Part shown: piece after piece, positions 60,856 to 64,000 of the stretch
Layout of the letters: every line of letters starts with the position of its first letter
Numbering within the stretch: the first letter of the stretch is position 1
Assembly: GCA_020848275.1 (NCBI GenBank)
Contig: JADLAK010000043.1
Location: forward strand, 31,027 to 95,026
Length of the DNA stretch: 64,000 nt
Reading direction: 5' to 3'
From: Planctomycetota bacterium
GTDB taxonomy: Bacteria > Planctomycetota > UBA8742 > UBA2392
Position numbers and translations under genes: made by a program
Notes under the pieces: model-generated
What the model was told of the DNA's origin: nothing
Database searches by the model: none
The model's input: the letters and a program-made list of their open reading frames with translations, nothing else

Positions 60856-62031
60856 ATGAGACTTCTGCCCGTTTTGTTCGCGCTGATGTTCGCCGCGCCT
60901 TTGATCGCCGACGACGCCCACGTAAAAAACGCTCAGGACTGGTTGAAGACCCAGACAAGCATTAATGAAAGCGTCTGCCGCACGGGAATTTACGCGTTCT
61001 CTGTCGGCGGCATGAACCTCGGCAGCGGTACTTTCACCATTGGCAAGAGCACTTTCGACGACCAGCCCTGCTACCTGATTACCGTGGCCATGGATGCGAA
61101 GCTCGGGCCCAAGGGGTCATTTGGCGTGAAGAGCGAGAGCTACGTCTCTCACGACTTGCGGGTGCTTTATGGCTCCAACACCGAGACCGAGAACGGCAAG
61201 GAATCGAATTTTACCTCGGTTACCTTCAGTGAAGGCAAATACGCGATTGTGATGCGCAAAGACGGCAAGCCCACCAAGAAGACGGTGGACGCGTCGCCAG
61301 GGTTGCTGCTGGCCGGCTCGCAGATGATTGCGGGCCTGCTGCTGCCGCTTGATAAGCAGCAAAGCTACGAATTCGAATACTTCCGCGAAAAAGACGGCGC
61401 CGCGCCCTACACCATCACCGTTGGCGCCAAAGAAAAGTTCAAGGACGCCGAAGCCATCAAGATGACCACGACGCGCAAGGCCAAGGCGGGCGATGACGTC
61501 AACGAATTCTGGGTTTCCGCCGACCTGGCGATGCTTTGCATGCAGGGCGTCACGCAGCCGATGAAACTTGAGCTGGTGAGCGAGAACGACGGCGCGGGCC
61601 TTGACTTCGCCAAAGTCCGCAAGCTCGAACGCGCCGTGGACGCCGTGCTGCTGTGGTGGGCGGCTGTCCTCGAGGCCGACGCCGAGATGGCCGCCGAGTG
61701 CATGGACACAAAGAAGATCGCCGAAAGTATCGTTCGGCGCATGCCCGACGCGGCCAAGATGAGCGCCGAGCAGACAAAGATAGCGGTCGACGGGATCGCC
61801 AAGGACATGTGCAAGAACCTGACATCGAGCGGCAAGTCCTCGATGCCCAAGGAAGCGCTGGGCGATGGCTGCTTCAGCGTGACAATGGACGGCGACTCCA
61901 AGGCCACCATCACGCTGAGCGACGGCTTCCAGAAACTCGCCGGCGGCGGCAAGCAGTTCACCTTCAGGGTCGAGTGGTACACCGACGGCAAGTGGAAGGT
62001 TGTTGATTTCGAAATGACTGAAAAGAAATAG
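60856..62031 (+). CDS. Hypothetical exported protein
   Basis: A 391-residue protein with a signal peptide (MRLLPVLFALMFAAPLIADDAHV, cleavage near 19). The mature N-terminal half has beta-strand pattern (YAFSVGGMNLGSGTFTIGKSTFDDQPCYLITVAMDAKL), similar in style to DUF3108-type envelope proteins; the C-terminal half is a helical then beta SnoaL/NTF2-like segment (WYTDGKWKVVDFEM). No enzyme motif. The ATG 60856 is fixed by AGGAG seven to eleven bases upstream; the open frame from 60817 is rejected. A terminator follows at 62047. Confidence 0.72.
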   Translation: MRLLPVLFALMFAAPLIADDAHVKNAQDWLKTQTSINESVCRTGIYAFSVGGMNLGSGTFTIGKSTFDDQPCYLITVAMDAKLGPKGSFGVKSESYVSHDLRVLYGSNTETENGKESNFTSVTFSEGKYAIVMRKDGKPTKKTVDASPGLLLAGSQMIAGLLLPLDKQQSYEFEYFREKDGAAPYTITVGAKEKFKDAEAIKMTTTRKAKAGDDVNEFWVSADLAMLCMQGVTQPMKLELVSENDGAGLDFAKVRKLERAVDAVLLWWAAVLEADAEMAAECMDTKKIAESIVRRMPDAAKMSAEQTKIAVDGIAKDMCKNLTSSGKSSMPKEALGDGCFSVTMDGDSKATITLSDGFQKLAGGGKQFTFRVEWYTDGKWKVVDFEMTEKK

Positions 62032-62046
62032 AATAAGCGTGTATCA

Positions 62047-62077
62047 GGGCCGGGGTCGAAAGACCCGGCCCGTTTTT
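62047..62077 (+). terminator. Rho-independent terminator with GAAA loop
   Basis: GGGCCGGGGTC/GACCCGGCCC (one bulged G) with a GAAA tetraloop, followed by TTTTT. It ends the 60856-62031 transcript. Confidence 0.92.
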
Positions 62078-62093
62078 CTAGGCGAGGAAAACC

Positions 62094-62945
62094 ATGCGCA
62101 CGATTTTGCTCACGGGCGTTGCACTGATGCTGCTGGCTGTCGCGGCGACAGCCGAGGACAAGCCGCCAACCGAGCTCGGGCTCAGCGTCTACAAGCTTGG
62201 CGAAAAGTACGCGACGGACGAACAGGCCAAGCAACCCATCGACGACCTGTGTGCATTCCTCAATGGCAAGGTTGAGGGCGCGAAGTTCGTGCGCCGCGGC
62301 ATCCGCAACAAGCCCGAGGACGCCCTCAAGCTGCTCAAGGATGACAAGGACAAGACCGCCGTCGCGATCATGAGCCCCGGCTTGTATTTCGCCAACAAGG
62401 AAGCCCTGAAACTTACCGCTATTGCCGAAGCCCGCCGCGGCGGCAACGACGGCGAACAATACGTCCTTTACGGCAAGACCAAGGCCGACGGTTATCCCGC
62501 GGGCAAACGCATCGCCACCAACATGACGGCCGACAAAAAGTGGCTCGACAACGTGGTGCTGCCCATCACCAAGGGGCTGAAGGCCAAGCCCGTGGAATGG
62601 GTGCAATACGACAACCTGATGGACGCGGGCTACGCGATTGCCGACGATGAAAAAGACGCGCCCGACTACGTGTTGCTCGACCGCGTCACCGCCGCGGCAT
62701 TCACCAAGGACGCCGACCTGAAGGAAAGTACGCTGAGTTACGAAAGTGCGGTGCTGCCGCAGGAACTCGTCGTCGAGATCGACGGGCGCCTGGGCGACAA
62801 GCGCGACACGCTCAAGGCGGTGCTGGCCAAGCTTGATGAATCCGAGGCCGGCAAGAAACTCGGCGTAACGCTGCAAACGGCGACGTTTGTGGCGCCCGAC
62901 GAAAAGCGCCTGACCGCCGCCGAGAAAGCTTTCAAAGGCGAATGA
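62094..62945 (+). CDS. Periplasmic solute-binding-like protein (PhnD-like)
   Basis: A 283-residue protein with a signal peptide (LLTGVALMLLAVAATAEDK). The mature part has the alpha/beta rhythm of periplasmic binding proteins: VEGAKFVRRGIRNKPEDALKLLKDDKDKTAVAIMSPGLYFANKEALKLTAIAEA, then an ending (LAKLDESEAGKKLGVTLQTATFVAPDEKRL) resembling the PhnD/TRAP substrate-binding fold. Ligand unknown; assignment is by pattern only. The next gene starts 4 bp after the stop codon and encodes a TatT-like protein, so the two are probably one transcript. No permease is present in the window. Confidence 0.6.
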   Translation: MRTILLTGVALMLLAVAATAEDKPPTELGLSVYKLGEKYATDEQAKQPIDDLCAFLNGKVEGAKFVRRGIRNKPEDALKLLKDDKDKTAVAIMSPGLYFANKEALKLTAIAEARRGGNDGEQYVLYGKTKADGYPAGKRIATNMTADKKWLDNVVLPITKGLKAKPVEWVQYDNLMDAGYAIADDEKDAPDYVLLDRVTAAAFTKDADLKESTLSYESAVLPQELVVEIDGRLGDKRDTLKAVLAKLDESEAGKKLGVTLQTATFVAPDEKRLTAAEKAFKGE

Positions 62946-62949
62946 ACCG

Positions 62950-63870
62950 ATGAACGATCACCAACCGCCGAGCACCGAACCCTTCCCCCACCCCTACGTC
63001 TTGGCCGCCATCGAGCGCCGGCTGGTCCAGCGCAAGCGCCTGGCGGGCATGGGCGCCAGCATCATGCTCGGGCTATTTGCCGTCGGCATCACGCTGCTGA
63101 GTTCGTGCCAGAGCATCCCCACCGAAACCCTGGGCGGCGGCGCCGGCGGCGACGCAACAACTTATGCGCAGCTTGTATCGAGCGCGCGCGAGCTTTACGT
63201 CGCGCAGCCGCGTAACGAAGAACGCCTGCGCAAGTGCGTCGAGAAATTCGCCGCCGCCGCGAAGATCAAGGGCGAAGACTACGCGATGTTGAATGACGCC
63301 GCACGCGCCTATGTTTGGCTGGCGAGTTACGCAGGGGATACAGCGGAGCGGATTAAATTCAGCAAAGAGGGTCTAAAATACACCAGCACCGCGATCAAAC
63401 TTCAGCCCGAGGGCGCCGAGGCGTTGTACTACCATGCGGTGCTGTCCGGGCGGCTGGGCGACAACGACCACAGCTACGGCTTGGACGCCGTGGGCATCAT
63501 CGAGCGCAACTGCAAGAAAGTCATCGAGCTTGGCAAGGAAATCGACAACGGCGGCGCGCACCGCGTTTACGGCGCGCTGCTGATCGAGGCGCCGGGCCCG
63601 CCGACCAGCATCGGCAGCCTGCGCAACGGCCGCAAACAGCTTGAACTGGCGCTGCAGCGCGCCCCGGACTGGCCCGAAAACCATTACTGGATGGCGCGGC
63701 TGGAATTCAAATGGGCGCGCGAGAAGGACAAGCCCGAGGACGCGCAGAAGGCCCGTGACCGCATCGAAAAATATCTGCTGGGCCCCACAGCCAAGGCCCC
63801 GGCGGAGATGCAGCACGAGTTCATGCAATGGCAGGCGCTCGCGCGCAAGATGCTCGACGAATACCGGTAG
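62950..63870 (+). CDS. TatT-like TPR lipoprotein
   Basis: A 306-residue protein with a short cytosolic N-terminus, one hydrophobic helix at about 33-52 ending LLSSCQ, then a helical solenoid. The ITLLSSC motif could be a lipobox although it lies later than usual. The helical part (YGLDAVGIIERNCKKVIELGKEIDNGGAHRVYGALLIEAPGPPTSIGSLRNGRKQLELALQRAPDWPENHYWMARL) matches the TatT (TRAP-associated TPR protein) pattern. TatT works next to substrate-binding proteins of TRAP transporters, in keeping with the gene before it. The start is ATG 62950. Moderately secure. Confidence 0.68.
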   Translation: MNDHQPPSTEPFPHPYVLAAIERRLVQRKRLAGMGASIMLGLFAVGITLLSSCQSIPTETLGGGAGGDATTYAQLVSSARELYVAQPRNEERLRKCVEKFAAAAKIKGEDYAMLNDAARAYVWLASYAGDTAERIKFSKEGLKYTSTAIKLQPEGAEALYYHAVLSGRLGDNDHSYGLDAVGIIERNCKKVIELGKEIDNGGAHRVYGALLIEAPGPPTSIGSLRNGRKQLELALQRAPDWPENHYWMARLEFKWAREKDKPEDAQKARDRIEKYLLGPTAKAPAEMQHEFMQWQALARKMLDEYR

Positions 63871-63913
63871 TGTTTAGAGCTTTTTCAAGGTTAGTGTGCC
63901 GAGTTTATGCGCT

Positions 63914-64000
63914 GCGCCGAGCGAGCAGATCAAGAAGCGCGAGCGACGGCGTGGCTGGAAGCCACGCTGAGCGAGCGCGACGCAGAGATGCGATGCTCGC
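63914..64000. repeat. Conserved-flank hairpin repeat, copy B (cut by window end)
   Basis: Aligns with the core of 36718-36881: GCGCCGAGCGAGCAGATCAA is identical, the next bases differ at a few places, and the 3' flank (GCGACGC.GAGATGCGA.GC) is conserved. The hairpin between is CGTGGCT/AGCCACG (63950-63966, loop GGA), unlike copy A's but also perfect. The right outer arm, if present, lies beyond the window. Confidence 0.78.

Overview
The window is a high-GC bacterial chromosome segment with short intergenic gaps, many ATGA-type stop/start overlaps, and no rRNA, tRNA, CRISPR array or transposase that I can recognise. Large Ser/Thr kinase-TPR proteins, FHA-protease fusions, several beta-propeller/TPR membrane proteins, a deoxyhypusine-synthase homologue and a carbamoyltransferase/SxtJ/DUF5989 cassette together suggest a Planctomycetota-like or other PVC-group genome. 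That placement is inference from gene content, not from a marker gene.

Layout: 1-2.1 kb is the end of a SUF iron-sulfur locus (truncated SufS, DUF59 protein) plus a lipoprotein. 2.1-6.6 kb (minus) holds malic enzyme MaeB, two small proteins and QueG. 6.9-13.2 kb (plus) holds a 1545-residue kinase-TPR-PDZ protein, a small protein and MgtE. 13.3-18.8 kb holds a DAHP synthase, a membrane-anchored beta-propeller, an unknown protein and an aldehyde dehydrogenase. 19-22.4 kb holds a two-gene membrane operon and then a MamK-like bacterial actin. 22.5-29.3 kb holds a U32 family protein and a run of unknown membrane proteins, punctuated by structured DNA repeats. 29.4-33.2 kb (minus) is a four-gene cassette: carbamoyltransferase, SGNH hydrolase, SxtJ-like and DUF5989 proteins. 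33.3-36.6 kb holds a small membrane protein, a dual-specificity-type phosphatase, an HldD-like epimerase and the deoxyhypusine synthase homologue. 36.6-38.9 kb is an accessory patch: a gene-free structured element and a two-gene cassette with a LOTUS-like domain. 38.9-48 kb (plus) holds tsaD, a rhomboid protease, hemL, two TPR proteins and a DinG-type helicase. 48-51.7 kb (minus) holds a glycosyltransferase and a complete ECF metal transporter (CbiM, PDGLE protein, CbiQ, CbiO). 51.8-54.6 kb holds a GspE/PilB ATPase and a ferritin-like diiron protein. 54.7-57.4 kb (minus) holds an FHA-trypsin fusion with two coupled small genes. 57.5-63.9 kb (plus) holds a CaCA exchanger and secreted proteins, ending in a PhnD-like/TatT-like pair.

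A feature at every scale is structured intergenic DNA. Most transcription-unit borders carry a long imperfect inverted repeat made of short quasi-tandem words, and each border uses different words. Two families also occur as dispersed copies: a cloverleaf-shaped element of about 90 bp (three copies between 25 and 29.4 kb), in which the inner hairpins change sequence but keep pairing, and an element whose conserved flanks surround a variable hairpin (36.7 kb and the right end of the window). Together with the MamK-like gene, the SxtIJK-like cassette and the LOTUS-like pair, these are the most unusual signals here.
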